From JASHPR01 sp963729365 (lineage in GTDB: Bacteria; Actinomycetota; Actinomycetes; Streptosporangiales; Streptosporangiaceae), in NCBI GenBank assembly GCA_963729365.1, contig CAVSNQ010000012.1, positions 67,888 through 131,887 of the forward strand: a stretch of 64,000 nt of DNA, read 5' to 3'. The number at the start of each line of letters is the position of its first letter. The stretch's first letter is position 1. The notes under the pieces are model-generated. The model saw only the letters and a list, made by a program, of their open reading frames with translations, ran no database searches and had not been told where the DNA came from. Of the stretch, positions 9,913 to 18,835 are shown piece after piece. The position numbers and the translations under genes were made by a program.

Positions 9913-11103
9913 ATGGCACCGCGCGAATCATCAAGTTCCCGTCCGGCCTGGGCCAGTCGGCGCGTGATCATAGCGGGGGCGGCGGCCGTCGCGCTCGCCG
10001 CCGCCGGTACCGCTACCACTCTCGCCGCTCATCACCCCGTCGCTGACCGCCATGCCGGTTCCTCCAGAGCTCGGCTGGCCGCGGCCAGCTGCAGCGGGCC
10101 GGCCGGAGCCGCCTACGTGGCGCTCCCCGGTTATCAGGCCTTCGACGCCGTCAGCACCGCCAACTGCGACCTCGTCCAGCAGTACAACGTGGGCGACAGG
10201 CAAGTGCCCAATGATCCAGGGGACTACAACTACGACTCCAGTGAAGAGGGCGTGGCGATGTACGGCGACACGCTGTACTTCGCCGACACCGGCAACGACA
10301 CAGTTGCGGTGATCAACGCCGCCACGCTCAGCCCGAGCAACTACGCCAACCCCACCGAGACGCTCATCCACGTGGGTTTCGACCCCCAGGATCTGGCCGT
10401 GACCCCGGACGGCAGCCAGGTGTGGGTAGCCGACACGGGCCCGCAGACCGGCCTCCCGTCGCTGGGCGGGATCAGCGTGATCTCGACGGCCACCGACACG
10501 GTGACATCGAGGCTGAACCTGCCGGCCGATCCTCGGGAAATCGCGTTCTCGCCCTCCGGGGCCACTGCCTACGTGACAACGGGCGAGGGCCTGCTGGTCA
10601 TCAGCACGGCCACCCTCAAGGTGGCCGCCGTGATCCCCGGGCTCGGCAATCCGGAGGGCGTCGCGGTCTCTCCGGACGGCAAGACGGTCTACGTGACCAA
10701 CACCGTCCAGGGCCTGGTGGACGTCATCAGCGCCGCAACCAACAAGGTCACGGGCACCATCAAGGTCGGCCAGTTGCCGTGGCAGCTGGTGACCTCATCC
10801 GACGGCAGCACGATCTACGTGGCCGACGGCGACTCCAACGCCATCTCAGTAATCAGCGCGAAGTCCGGCACGGTCACGGACACGATTTCCGACCCCGGCG
10901 ACCCGGTCAGCCTGGCCCTGACCCCCGACGGCAGCCAGCTGTGGGTGGGCGGGCTTACCTCGGGCATCGTGACGGTGTTCGATACCGCCAATGACAGTCT
11001 CGTCGGCAGCTTCAACGTCGGCTATGGCGGCGAGGCTAACGCGGGCGACGGTGAGGAGCCGACCGGCATCGTCCTCACCTCCACCCCGACCCCGGGCTCA
11101 TAA
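9913..11103 (+). CDS. Secreted YVTN-family beta-propeller protein
   Basis: 396 residues with an N-terminal signal or anchor (SRRVIIAGAAAVALAAAG) and then repeated blades of about 42 residues. Each blade has the pattern VAVSPDGKTVYVTN followed by VDVISAATNKVTGTI, the signature of the YVTN (YncE-like) propeller. Such proteins sit outside the cell and bind partners or ligands through the propeller; no catalytic residues are evident. It starts four bases after the phosphoesterase stop, so the two are likely co-transcribed and may act together outside the membrane. A strong hairpin follows at 11119-11155. Confidence 0.87.
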   Translation: MAPRESSSSRPAWASRRVIIAGAAAVALAAAGTATTLAAHHPVADRHAGSSRARLAAASCSGPAGAAYVALPGYQAFDAVSTANCDLVQQYNVGDRQVPNDPGDYNYDSSEEGVAMYGDTLYFADTGNDTVAVINAATLSPSNYANPTETLIHVGFDPQDLAVTPDGSQVWVADTGPQTGLPSLGGISVISTATDTVTSRLNLPADPREIAFSPSGATAYVTTGEGLLVISTATLKVAAVIPGLGNPEGVAVSPDGKTVYVTNTVQGLVDVISAATNKVTGTIKVGQLPWQLVTSSDGSTIYVADGDSNAISVISAKSGTVTDTISDPGDPVSLALTPDGSQLWVGGLTSGIVTVFDTANDSLVGSFNVGYGGEANAGDGEEPTGIVLTSTPTPGS

Positions 11104-11118
11104 CCGGCGGCACGTCAG

Positions 11119-11155
11119 GGGAGGGCCGTCTGCTGGATGACGGGACGGCCCTCCC
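11119..11155 (+). terminator. Hairpin terminator after the propeller gene
   Basis: GGGAGGGCCGTC (11119-11130) and GACGGCCCTCCC (11144-11155) form a perfect 12-bp stem with a 13-base loop, 16 bases after the stop codon. There is no U-tract, as is common in actinomycetes. Confidence 0.75.
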
Positions 11156-11368
11156 GTCCGGACGCTGACCACGCAGGAGGCCGCGGCCCCGTTCTGCCTC
11201 TTTCGTCACGCCCGGCCGCAACCGGGCCGCCATAACCGCCCGCTGGTCACCGGCGGTAGCGACATCACCGCCGATATCGGGTCACAGTGTCACCGCGGGT
11301 GAACCGCTGGCCGGTGCGAAACGTCAGTCATTCAGCCGACCGCAGCCCAGCAGGCAAGGACAGCCATC

Positions 11369-11692
11369 ATGGCCGACACCACCGAAGCGCCAGACCCCCG
11401 GACGCTGTTGCAGCGCCGGATAGCCCAACTGGAAGATGACCTCGCCGAGACACGCGGCTGCATCGTCAGGCTGGCGGGCGTCATCGAGACCCTGCTCATC
11501 GACGAGCCGAACCCGGCGGCCAGCCCGGATGTCCCGGATGATGCCGCAGACTGGCTCGCCCCGGTCATCCCGCTGGAGCCGCGCCGGGCGCGGCGTGCTG
11601 GCGCCGCGGCTGGCCCGGCCGGACGCGCGGGCCGCCCGTTACCGCCGCCATGCCGGGACGCTGCCGAGCCTCAGGTGCCTTCGTGTCACTGA
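11369..11692 (+). CDS. Small hypothetical protein with short coiled coil
   Basis: 107 residues, start ATG 11369 with AAGGA nine bases upstream. Residues 10-50 (RTLLQRRIAQLEDDLAETRG and onward) form an amphipathic helix likely to be a coiled coil. The rest is acidic and then Arg/Pro/Ala-rich and probably disordered, ending in CH. The ordered, acidic N-terminal half reads like a genuine gene, whereas the tail is low complexity and may reflect a shifted frame. No family is recognised. It is convergent with the membrane TrkA/RyR-like gene that ends 36 bases further on. Confidence 0.5.
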   Translation: MADTTEAPDPRTLLQRRIAQLEDDLAETRGCIVRLAGVIETLLIDEPNPAASPDVPDDAADWLAPVIPLEPRRARRAGAAAGPAGRAGRPLPPPCRDAAEPQVPSCH

Positions 11693-11728
11693 TCTGGGCC
11701 GCCGCCGGGCTGAATTCCGCGATTGACG

Positions 11729-14242
11729 TCAGCTCGCGTCCACAGCCCCGTTCTCATCGGGCTTCGCCTTGTAGGTCCTGCGGAACTGCTCGTCGGTGAC
11801 CGGCCACCGCGCTCCCCAATGCCCTTCCACCACCCAGTCTCCGGCCTGGGCTATGCCCCGGCCCTCCATGGTCCTGAGCACCAGCCGGTCGCTGACCCGC
11901 CAGGCGCTGAACGTGCCGACACGACGCCAGAGCTCGCCGCCGAGGGGCTCGTGGCTGGCCCGGAACTCCAGGTCCCGGACGGTGCGCTCATCGTTACCGT
12001 CATCGACCACGCGCCAGTCTCCGGCGTCGCCGCACAGCTCGTCGCCGGACCTACTGGTCCACCGCCGGTGGGCCTGAAGCTGCTTCGCCCGGACGACGCC
12101 GGTGCGCTCGAACTCGGCTGCCCCGTCCGGACCGCCTTCCGGCACGATCGGCATGAACCCGACGCCCTCCAGCTGGGCCAGCTGGGACCGCAGGTATTCG
12201 ACGTTTGACGCGCGGTACTCGGCCGGCAGATCGTCCCAGGGGACCACCCTGGCGTTCACCCGGGCATTACCGGTGACGGCGCCGTTGCCGGCCGCGGTGC
12301 CGGTGCCGGTGCGGCCGCCGCCGGCCGTCCACCCGGCCTTCAGCCGCCGCTGGTACCAGCGGGTGTGTTCGGCACGGGCGATCTCCTCCAGCTCGCGGTC
12401 GTTCAGCTCGATGAAGCTGCCCGGCAGGACCGCCCGGCGCGGCACCCACCGCCGGTTCCCGCGGGCCACGACCTCGGTCATGACCGAGCGGAGCTCGAGG
12501 ATGTTGTCCTGGCGGATGAAGTCATCAAGTTCCGCCCACGGCCGGCCGGTGAATGTCCTCGGTTCGCCGGGCACGGGAGGGTGCCTGAGGCGGTAGCACT
12601 CATGCCAGTGCCGGGCCACCCTGGTCCAGGTGTCCTCGAGGACCTGGCCGTCCACCAGGAGAGTTCGCTGGAACGGCCGCAGCCGGTCGAAGATCGCGCC
12701 GCTGGCGCCCGCCCCGTCGGAGGCGGGAACGAACACCGGGATACCGGGGTGCAGCCGGGCCACTCGCCCGGCCTCGTGGATGCCGTCTTCGGACAGCGCG
12801 TCGGCAATGACGACGGCCGTCTCGGCCGCCTCGCCCGGCGTCATGCCGTCCAGCATGGCCAGCAGCTGGTCCTTCCATGGGTCTGGCCGTGCGGTCACGT
12901 CCGGCAGTGTCCCGGCCATGTAGTGCGGCGATGTCGCCAGGTACTCGCGTCGCAGGTCTTCCGATCGCCGGTCCACGAGCACCACGCGCTCCACCGGGAG
13001 CGGGGCCAGCTCGTGCGGCCCGGCGTCGTCGGCGGCGGCGTCCGGGCTGGTGGCGTCGGAGCCGGCCTGGCCGGGACCGGTGGCCTCCGGATGGGCGGCG
13101 TGCCCGAGCGCCGCGGCGTCGATCAGGCCCCGGCGTTCCCAGGCGCGGCGGGCCAGCTCGAGCAGGATGGCCAGCGCTAAAGTGCTGTCGCCGCACAGCA
13201 GCAACTGCCGCGCGCGGGTGCGGAAGATCTCGTTGACCAGCGCGCATGCGGTTGACTCTTGTGCGCTCAGCGCGTCCTCGAGCCATCGGCTTGACGTGCC
13301 GCAGCGCCAGCCGCGCCAGTGGTCGGCGTGCCGCGGATCATCGATGCGGGCGATCAGGTGCGGCAGGCGCTCGGGATGCGGCCGGTAGCGGAGCAGGATC
13401 GGCTGCGCTGCGGCCAGCACGGCCTCGTTCTCCTGCACGTCCTGCCGCAGCGCGTACAGGTAACTCAGCGCGCATCCGTGCCAGCCGGCCAGGACCGGCT
13501 GGAGCACGCGCGAGGATGTCGGGTCCCCGATCATGACCCGCGCGCCGGTGGCCCGGGCTTCATCGAGCATCGGATGGTTGCTGTCCGGCTCGATGACGAT
13601 GATCCGGGCCGGGCGCCTGGTTTGCGCCAGCCGCTGCAGCAAGGGCAGCGTCATCGGGTCCAGCCCGGTGAACACGGTCGCGTCCCGGACCGCCCGAGCC
13701 CGCAGGCGGCTCACGGGTCCCCGCCACAGTACCGCCGCCGCGCCCACCACGCCGACCAGGGTCGCACCCAGGCAGACGACCTCGCCGAGCTGCAAGGCCA
13801 GCGGCGGTTGCCCCGGGCACGAACCCGGCTGCCCGTAGACCGACGGCGCATTACCCAAGTACAAGCCGAGCAGCCAGGCGACGACGGCGGTTTTCGTCTG
13901 GCCGCCGCGGCAGGGGATCAGTGCGGCCGTGCTCAGCACGCCTCCGATCAGCACCATCGAGACGACCGTGGCCATGCCCACCAGCGGCGGCTGCAGCCGC
14001 CGCGGCCACCAGTACCACGCCAGCGCCACCAGCCATACCGCGATGGCCACCAGCAGCGCCCGGTCGTTGCCGGGCCGCAGCCAGGTCCGCCACCACACCT
14101 GGCTGCGGTAGGGCCACTGCGGATCGTGGGCGGACACCCACGCCCCCCAGGCCAGGTACGCGGTGACCGCCGCGGCGAGTGCTGTGGGTATCACCCATGC
14201 GGCCCGGCGGTTCACCTCGACCCTTCCGAGCCGAATGGCCAT
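11729..14242 (-). CDS. Membrane TrkA/RCK-like NAD-binding protein with RyR-like domain
   Basis: 837 residues. About five hydrophobic segments fill residues 10-180. A Rossmann-like RCK/TrkA segment follows: VFTGLDPMTLPLLQRLA, then RIIVIEPDSNHPMLDEA and ARVMIGDP, the usual nucleotide-binding layout, with a second repeat near LLLCGDSTLALAILLELA. Near residue 620 is ELEEIARAEHTRWYQRRLKA, the helix typical of prokaryotic RyR domains, and the C-terminus has a PGDY-like segment AGDWVVEGHWGARWPV. Comparative work places such RyR and TrkA modules in nucleotide-sensing signalling and conflict systems. Start ATG 14242 has GGAGG seven bases upstream. It lies back to back with the FxS locus across 442 bases. 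Ligand and output are unknown. Confidence 0.72.
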   Translation of the reverse strand: MAIRLGRVEVNRRAAWVIPTALAAAVTAYLAWGAWVSAHDPQWPYRSQVWWRTWLRPGNDRALLVAIAVWLVALAWYWWPRRLQPPLVGMATVVSMVLIGGVLSTAALIPCRGGQTKTAVVAWLLGLYLGNAPSVYGQPGSCPGQPPLALQLGEVVCLGATLVGVVGAAAVLWRGPVSRLRARAVRDATVFTGLDPMTLPLLQRLAQTRRPARIIVIEPDSNHPMLDEARATGARVMIGDPTSSRVLQPVLAGWHGCALSYLYALRQDVQENEAVLAAAQPILLRYRPHPERLPHLIARIDDPRHADHWRGWRCGTSSRWLEDALSAQESTACALVNEIFRTRARQLLLCGDSTLALAILLELARRAWERRGLIDAAALGHAAHPEATGPGQAGSDATSPDAAADDAGPHELAPLPVERVVLVDRRSEDLRREYLATSPHYMAGTLPDVTARPDPWKDQLLAMLDGMTPGEAAETAVVIADALSEDGIHEAGRVARLHPGIPVFVPASDGAGASGAIFDRLRPFQRTLLVDGQVLEDTWTRVARHWHECYRLRHPPVPGEPRTFTGRPWAELDDFIRQDNILELRSVMTEVVARGNRRWVPRRAVLPGSFIELNDRELEEIARAEHTRWYQRRLKAGWTAGGGRTGTGTAAGNGAVTGNARVNARVVPWDDLPAEYRASNVEYLRSQLAQLEGVGFMPIVPEGGPDGAAEFERTGVVRAKQLQAHRRWTSRSGDELCGDAGDWRVVDDGNDERTVRDLEFRASHEPLGGELWRRVGTFSAWRVSDRLVLRTMEGRGIAQAGDWVVEGHWGARWPVTDEQFRRTYKAKPDENGAVDAS

Positions 14243-14684
14243 CGCCGCGCCTCCATCTACGCCTGTGACACCAATCCCTATCAGGCTTTACTCGCGCAAG
14301 GCACGCCGAACCTGCTGGTGACGGTCGTTCCACGATCAACATTGCCACGCGCCTAATCCGCCGTCCAGACAGGCGGGCCGAGCCCTGGCCCCTGGCCCCG
14401 GCAGTCGCAACCAAGTTGTGATCTAGAAATTGGGCGCAGACCCGTTAAGGCATGCCCTAACATTTCTCCGTGGCACCAGGCCATTGGGAGCGTGGACTCT
14501 CGGTGCCTGAGGGGGCGAGCACGGCGGCGCCCAGCCGCAAGCTACCTAGGCCGTGGTGGTAACTTGTTGTAACTTCTGGTCACTGGCTGTTTCGGCGGTA
14601 TCTAGAAGCTACGCAAAACCGCACAAATCATATTCGCCCACCAGTAATTGGCCTTACGCCACCCGGCCAGATTGACAGGTAGCC
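14243..14684. promoter_or_regulatory. Divergent control region of the FxS locus
   Basis: 442 bases, noticeably richer in A/T than flanking DNA, between the TrkA/RyR-like gene and fxsA. It contains two copies of GTAACTT exactly ten bases apart (14559-14565 and 14569-14575), one helical turn, and two identical copies of ATCTAGAA (14421-14428 and 14600-14607). These are candidate operator elements. No gene is seen. No convincing -35/-10 pair could be assigned. Confidence 0.4.
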
Positions 14685-14861
14685 ATGAGATCTACCGATG
14701 GGGCTTCGACAGTTTCGTCTGCGCTGCTCGACCTTCGCGCACTACCGCTGGCGGACATGCTGACGCTGACGCCGGTCGCCCTCGATGAGGCGCTGGCGCG
14801 CGTTCTGCCGAACCCCTTGGCGGCGCCCGTGCCTGTCGCAGCGTTCAACTCAGCTATCTGA
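14685..14861 (+). CDS. fxsA: FxSxx-COOH RiPP precursor peptide
   Basis: A 58-residue open frame immediately upstream of the maturase, with the sequence CAGGTAGCC before ATG 14685. It has a hydrophobic leader-like body containing ALLDLRALPLADML and DEALARVLPNP. It ends in VAAFNSAI and a stop, that is FNSAI at the extreme C-terminus, fitting the FxSxx-COOH rule that defines this precursor family. In the family the radical SAM partner crosslinks the Phe and Ser of the FxS motif, here Phe54 and Ser56. Only 17 bases separate it from fxsB. It is short and easily missed, but the C-terminal motif plus position make the call strong. Confidence 0.9.
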   Translation: MRSTDGASTVSSALLDLRALPLADMLTLTPVALDEALARVLPNPLAAPVPVAAFNSAI

Positions 14862-14878
14862 GCGCCGGAGGGCCTGCC

Positions 14879-17335
14879 ATGAACAGGCCACTCGTTCCGC
14901 TGAGTCAGTTTGTTCTTAAGGTCCACAGTCGCTGCGATCTGGCCTGTGATCACTGCTATGTGTATGAAAGTGCCGATCAGAGTTGGCGTGGCCGCCCGCT
15001 GGCCATCTCCGACGAGGTGATCTCCCGGACGGCACAACGCATAGCTGAGCACGCGGCATCGCACCGGCTTCCGACCGTGCAGGTCGTGCTGCATGGCGGT
15101 GAACCGCTGCTGGCCGGCCGGGCGAGGCTTCGCCGGGTCGCGACGGAACTGGAAAGTGCCCTGCGCGGCGTATGCCCTCTCGATCTGAGAATTCACACCA
15201 ACGGCGTGCTGCTCGACGAGCAGTTCTGCGAGCTTTTCGCCGAGCATGACATAAGAGTCGGCATCTCCGTCGACGGTGACCGTGCCGCTAATGACCGGCA
15301 TCGCCGGTATGCGGACGGGCGCAGCAGCTATGACCAGGTAATCCGGGCCACCGGACTGCTGCGGGCCGGCCGCTTCCGTCATCTGTACGCGGGGTTGCTG
15401 TGCACGATCGACGTGGCCAATGACCCGGCAGTCGTCTACGACTCCTTAATAAGCCTGGACCCTCCCCGGATCGACTTCCTGCTGCCGCACGCGACCTGGG
15501 AAACTCCGCCGCCCCGCGATCCGGATACAGACGAGCAGTACGCCGACTGGCTGATCGCCATCTTTGACCGCTGGCTCGCCCAGGGACGCCCGGTCGAGAT
15601 CCGGACATTCGCCTCGATCATCTCAACGCTGACCGGTGGTGACAGCCTCACCGAGGCGCTCGGACTAGCGCCGGCGGCCCTGGTGATCGTCGAGACCGAT
15701 GGCACCTACGAGCAAGTTGACTCGCTCAAGACGGCGTTTGACGGCGCTCCCGCCACCGGGCTGAATGTCTTCGATCACTCACTCGACGTGGTCGGACAGC
15801 ACTCCGGCATGATCGCCCGCCAGCAGGGACTGGCCGGGCTGTGCCAGACCTGCCAGGACTGCCCGGTCGTCACGAGTTGCGGCGGAGGCCTGTACACGCA
15901 CAGGTACCGGGCGGCCACCGGCTTCGCCAACCCGTCGGTCTACTGCGCCGACCTGCTCAAGCTGATCTCGCACGTCAGCGACCGCCTGCCGCAGGTGACC
16001 GCGGGCCGCAAACAAGCCCCCACTCACGTCATGAGCGGCGGCAGCTTCGGCGCGCTGGCCGCCGGCTTCGGCGACGCGTCCGCCGTAGCGCAGCTCATCG
16101 AAGGCCAGCGCAGCCTGCGCCGCGCTCTGCTGGGCGCCGTTTATCAGCGTGGAAGCACTGCCTCCGCCGCTTCGGACGCGGTCAAGGCGGCGCTCCAGAT
16201 GGCCTGGACGGTGCTGACCACCGCCGACCGGCAGCGCCCGGGAGCCCTCGACGCCGTGCTCGCCCATCCCTACGTCCGGGTCTGGGCGGTCCGCTGCCTC
16301 GAACAACTGAAACCGGCCCCGGCGGGCCGCGCCGCCGGGAGCCGCACGCCCCGCGCGCCGGGACTGGCCGCCGACCTTGGCCACCTCGGTGCGATCGCCG
16401 CCGTCACCGCCATCCGGGCGATGGTTAAGGCCGATGTCACCGTCCCGGTCATGGATGCCGCCCTGCATTTCCCGACGCTCGGCCGGCTGGTCATCGGCCC
16501 GAGGGACGCCGCGCGGCCGGGCGCTGGCGAGCCCGAGGTGGCGTCCGTCGTCGTGGCCGATGACACCGTCTCCATAAGAGTCGGCGACAGCCACTGGGAA
16601 CTGCCCATCGCCGGCCTCCTCGGCGACGAGCCCGGCACCGGCGCGGTCGCCGGGAACGGCCGGCCCGCCGGCTGGCAGCCGGTGCGCGCGCTGCGGGCGC
16701 CGGGCATCCGCGTGGCGCTCGAAGACACCGACCCGTACCGCGACTGCCATCAATGGCCGGCGGCGCCCCGGCTGACTGATGCCGAGTTCGACCGGTGGCA
16801 GCAGCGCTTCCAGGCTGCGTGGCAGGAGATCGAGCGTGATCATCTCGCCTACGCCCCGGCACTGGCCGCGGGCCTGAGCGTGCTGACGCCGCTGTCCCCC
16901 GGCCCGCCAGGGCGTGACATCAGCGCCACCGCCCGGCACGCGTTCGGCGCGGTCGCGGCCGCCCTGCCCGCCGATCCGGTGGCCCTGGCCCTGCTGCTCA
17001 TCCACGAGTTCCAGCACGTGAAGCTCGGCGCGGTCCTCGACCTCTATGACCTCTATGACCCGGCCGACGGCCGTCTGTTCCACGCGCCGTGGCGAGAGGA
17101 TCCACGCCCGCTCGAAGGGCTTTTGCAGGGCACCTACGCGCATCTCGCGGTGACCGGCTTCTGGCGTGTCCGCCAGCAAGTGACGGGCGGCCCAGAGGCC
17201 GTAACGGCCGGCCAGCGATTCGCCTACTGGCGCGATCACACCCGCGACGCGATCGACACCCTCACAAGTTCTGGATCGCTGACACCGCTCGGGGAGCGAT
17301 TCGTCGACGAGATGCGCCACTCGCTCGGCCCGTAG
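14879..17335 (+). CDS. fxsB: FxsB-type radical SAM/SPASM maturase fused to HExxH domain
   Basis: 818 residues; start ATG 14879 preceded by GGAGGG. Residues 1-300 are a radical SAM domain with the iron-sulfur motif at Cys19, Cys23 and Cys26 (CDLACDHC). A SPASM-type cysteine cluster follows at 322, 325, 328 and 334, then GGGLYTHRYR. The C-terminal third has His709-Glu710-x-x-His713 (IHEFQHVKLG) and PWREDPRPLEGLLQG, typical of the HExxH domain found with RiPP maturases and now linked to peptide hydroxylation. The first half is expected to install a carbon-carbon cyclophane on the FxS tail of FxsA; the second half may hydroxylate the product. The first activity follows from family knowledge; the second is inference. 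Confidence 0.92.
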   Translation: MNRPLVPLSQFVLKVHSRCDLACDHCYVYESADQSWRGRPLAISDEVISRTAQRIAEHAASHRLPTVQVVLHGGEPLLAGRARLRRVATELESALRGVCPLDLRIHTNGVLLDEQFCELFAEHDIRVGISVDGDRAANDRHRRYADGRSSYDQVIRATGLLRAGRFRHLYAGLLCTIDVANDPAVVYDSLISLDPPRIDFLLPHATWETPPPRDPDTDEQYADWLIAIFDRWLAQGRPVEIRTFASIISTLTGGDSLTEALGLAPAALVIVETDGTYEQVDSLKTAFDGAPATGLNVFDHSLDVVGQHSGMIARQQGLAGLCQTCQDCPVVTSCGGGLYTHRYRAATGFANPSVYCADLLKLISHVSDRLPQVTAGRKQAPTHVMSGGSFGALAAGFGDASAVAQLIEGQRSLRRALLGAVYQRGSTASAASDAVKAALQMAWTVLTTADRQRPGALDAVLAHPYVRVWAVRCLEQLKPAPAGRAAGSRTPRAPGLAADLGHLGAIAAVTAIRAMVKADVTVPVMDAALHFPTLGRLVIGPRDAARPGAGEPEVASVVVADDTVSIRVGDSHWELPIAGLLGDEPGTGAVAGNGRPAGWQPVRALRAPGIRVALEDTDPYRDCHQWPAAPRLTDAEFDRWQQRFQAAWQEIERDHLAYAPALAAGLSVLTPLSPGPPGRDISATARHAFGAVAAALPADPVALALLLIHEFQHVKLGAVLDLYDLYDPADGRLFHAPWREDPRPLEGLLQGTYAHLAVTGFWRVRQQVTGGPEAVTAGQRFAYWRDHTRDAIDTLTSSGSLTPLGERFVDEMRHSLGP

Positions 17336-17482
17336 CCGGGCCGCCCACCCGACCGCCCGCGACGGCCGTGGTCCGGGCCCCGGCTCGTTGGCGCGCGGCA
17401 CCGGCCCGGGCCGCGCCGTCCGCCCTGGTCTGGAGTCAAAGTCTGGCATATCATCATTACCTGGGATGCTTCGAGGGGATTA

Positions 17483-18835
17483 ATGGCGTCTGGTCAGGCT
17501 GCGAGAGACTCTGTCAAGATGCTCGATGGGGGGAAGGCGCCGATGCTTTCAGGGCGCGACGAGAGGCCGTATTTTTTTCTCAGTTACGCTCGGACTCCTA
17601 AACGCGACCCGGCAGATAGGGAAGATCCAGATCGCTGGGTTTATAAGCTGTACAGAGACTTGTGTGATGTCATATTACAACTGACAGACGCCCGGCCCGA
17701 AGAAGCCGGCTTCATGGACCGGGAAAACAAGCTTGGCGTCGAGTGGTCCCCGGAGCTCGTGGGTGCGCTCGAAAGGTGCCGCGTTTTCGTTCCCCTCTAC
17801 TCACGCCGTTACTTCGAAAGTAACTATTGCGGCAAGGAATGGTTTGCTTTCGCGCGCCGTGAGGTCACGAATAGAGCCCGCGGGACAGATGTAGTTAGTG
17901 CTATCGTCCCGGCGCTCTGGACGAGGATGGAGCGCGACAGCCTTCCGCGCGTCGCCCAGTCCGTCCAGTTTGACCATTCCGTCCTGGGTGAGCGTTACAG
18001 CACCGAGGGCTTCTACGGGATCATGAAGCTGCAGAACTACCGCACAGACTATCAACGGGCTGTACACAGGCTGGCCGAACGCATTGTTGCTGTCGGTGAT
18101 GCCAGCGTCGTCTACACGGATGACGACCTTGCCCACGACCGCAGGCCGCCGGACTTCGAATCATTTCCGAGTGCCTTCGGACCCGACAGCGTGCCGCGGA
18201 TGACAGACGACCAGCTGCAGATCTCAGTATTGGCCCACGACGTCTCTACCCTCCCGGCTGGCCGGGCCAGCGATTACTACGGCGAGACACCACACACCTG
18301 GAGCCCTTATCGGCCGGACTATCCCCAGCCAGTCGCCGACTACGCCGTGGATCTGGCCACGAAATGCCTCGACTGCCAGCCCTTGGTCGCGTCTTTCGGG
18401 GAGGCCGGACCCGGAAGCGGCGGCAACGGGCGGTCAGTGCCGCCGGGCCTGTGCTTGGTGGACGCGTGGGTCAGCCTGTCGGACGCACACCTCGAACGCC
18501 TGAGCCGCCTGAACGAGATCGAGGAGTCCTGGGTCAGCGTGCTAGTTCCCTGGAACAGCAAAGACAAGGAAATGAGCGCGGCTGAGCAGGACCTTCGCCG
18601 GAAGCTGTACGAACTGCTGGGCCGTAAGCTGGCCAGCGTTCCGAGGCGTTGCGAGATGGCAGCGAACGGAATCCCTACCCTCCAAGACTTTAGCCAGGTC
18701 CTGCCCGAGATGACCATGACCATGCTGAAGAGGTTCCGCAAGGCTGCTCCGGCCCATCCGCCGGCGGGACCTGTAATTGAGCGGCCGCGGCTGAGGCGAG
18801 CCGACCCCGAGGTATCGGAGATTCCAGATGAGTGA
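17483..18835 (+). CDS. fxsC: TIR-like FxsC protein
   Basis: 450 residues; ATG 17483 has GAGGGG just upstream. Residues 29-200 form a TIR-like domain: RPYFFLSYART opens it and SRRYFESNYCGKEWFAF (residues 107-123) carries Glu119 at the place of the catalytic glutamate of NAD-cleaving TIR domains. A second region near residues 270-400 contains CLDCQPLV and SWVSVLVPWNS and has no clear family. The gene belongs to the FxS locus and overlaps fxsT by eight bases, implying coupled translation. The first 700 bases are clearly richer in A/T than neighbours, including runs such as TTTTTTT, which hints at recent acquisition. NADase activity is an inference from the glutamate motif. Confidence 0.87.
   Translation: MASGQAARDSVKMLDGGKAPMLSGRDERPYFFLSYARTPKRDPADREDPDRWVYKLYRDLCDVILQLTDARPEEAGFMDRENKLGVEWSPELVGALERCRVFVPLYSRRYFESNYCGKEWFAFARREVTNRARGTDVVSAIVPALWTRMERDSLPRVAQSVQFDHSVLGERYSTEGFYGIMKLQNYRTDYQRAVHRLAERIVAVGDASVVYTDDDLAHDRRPPDFESFPSAFGPDSVPRMTDDQLQISVLAHDVSTLPAGRASDYYGETPHTWSPYRPDYPQPVADYAVDLATKCLDCQPLVASFGEAGPGSGGNGRSVPPGLCLVDAWVSLSDAHLERLSRLNEIEESWVSVLVPWNSKDKEMSAAEQDLRRKLYELLGRKLASVPRRCEMAANGIPTLQDFSQVLPEMTMTMLKRFRKAAPAHPPAGPVIERPRLRRADPEVSEIPDE

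Noticed and set aside
14654..15382. Minus-strand frame over fxsA and the start of fxsB
   Set aside because: It lies antisense to two well-supported genes, has no ribosome site and no family features.
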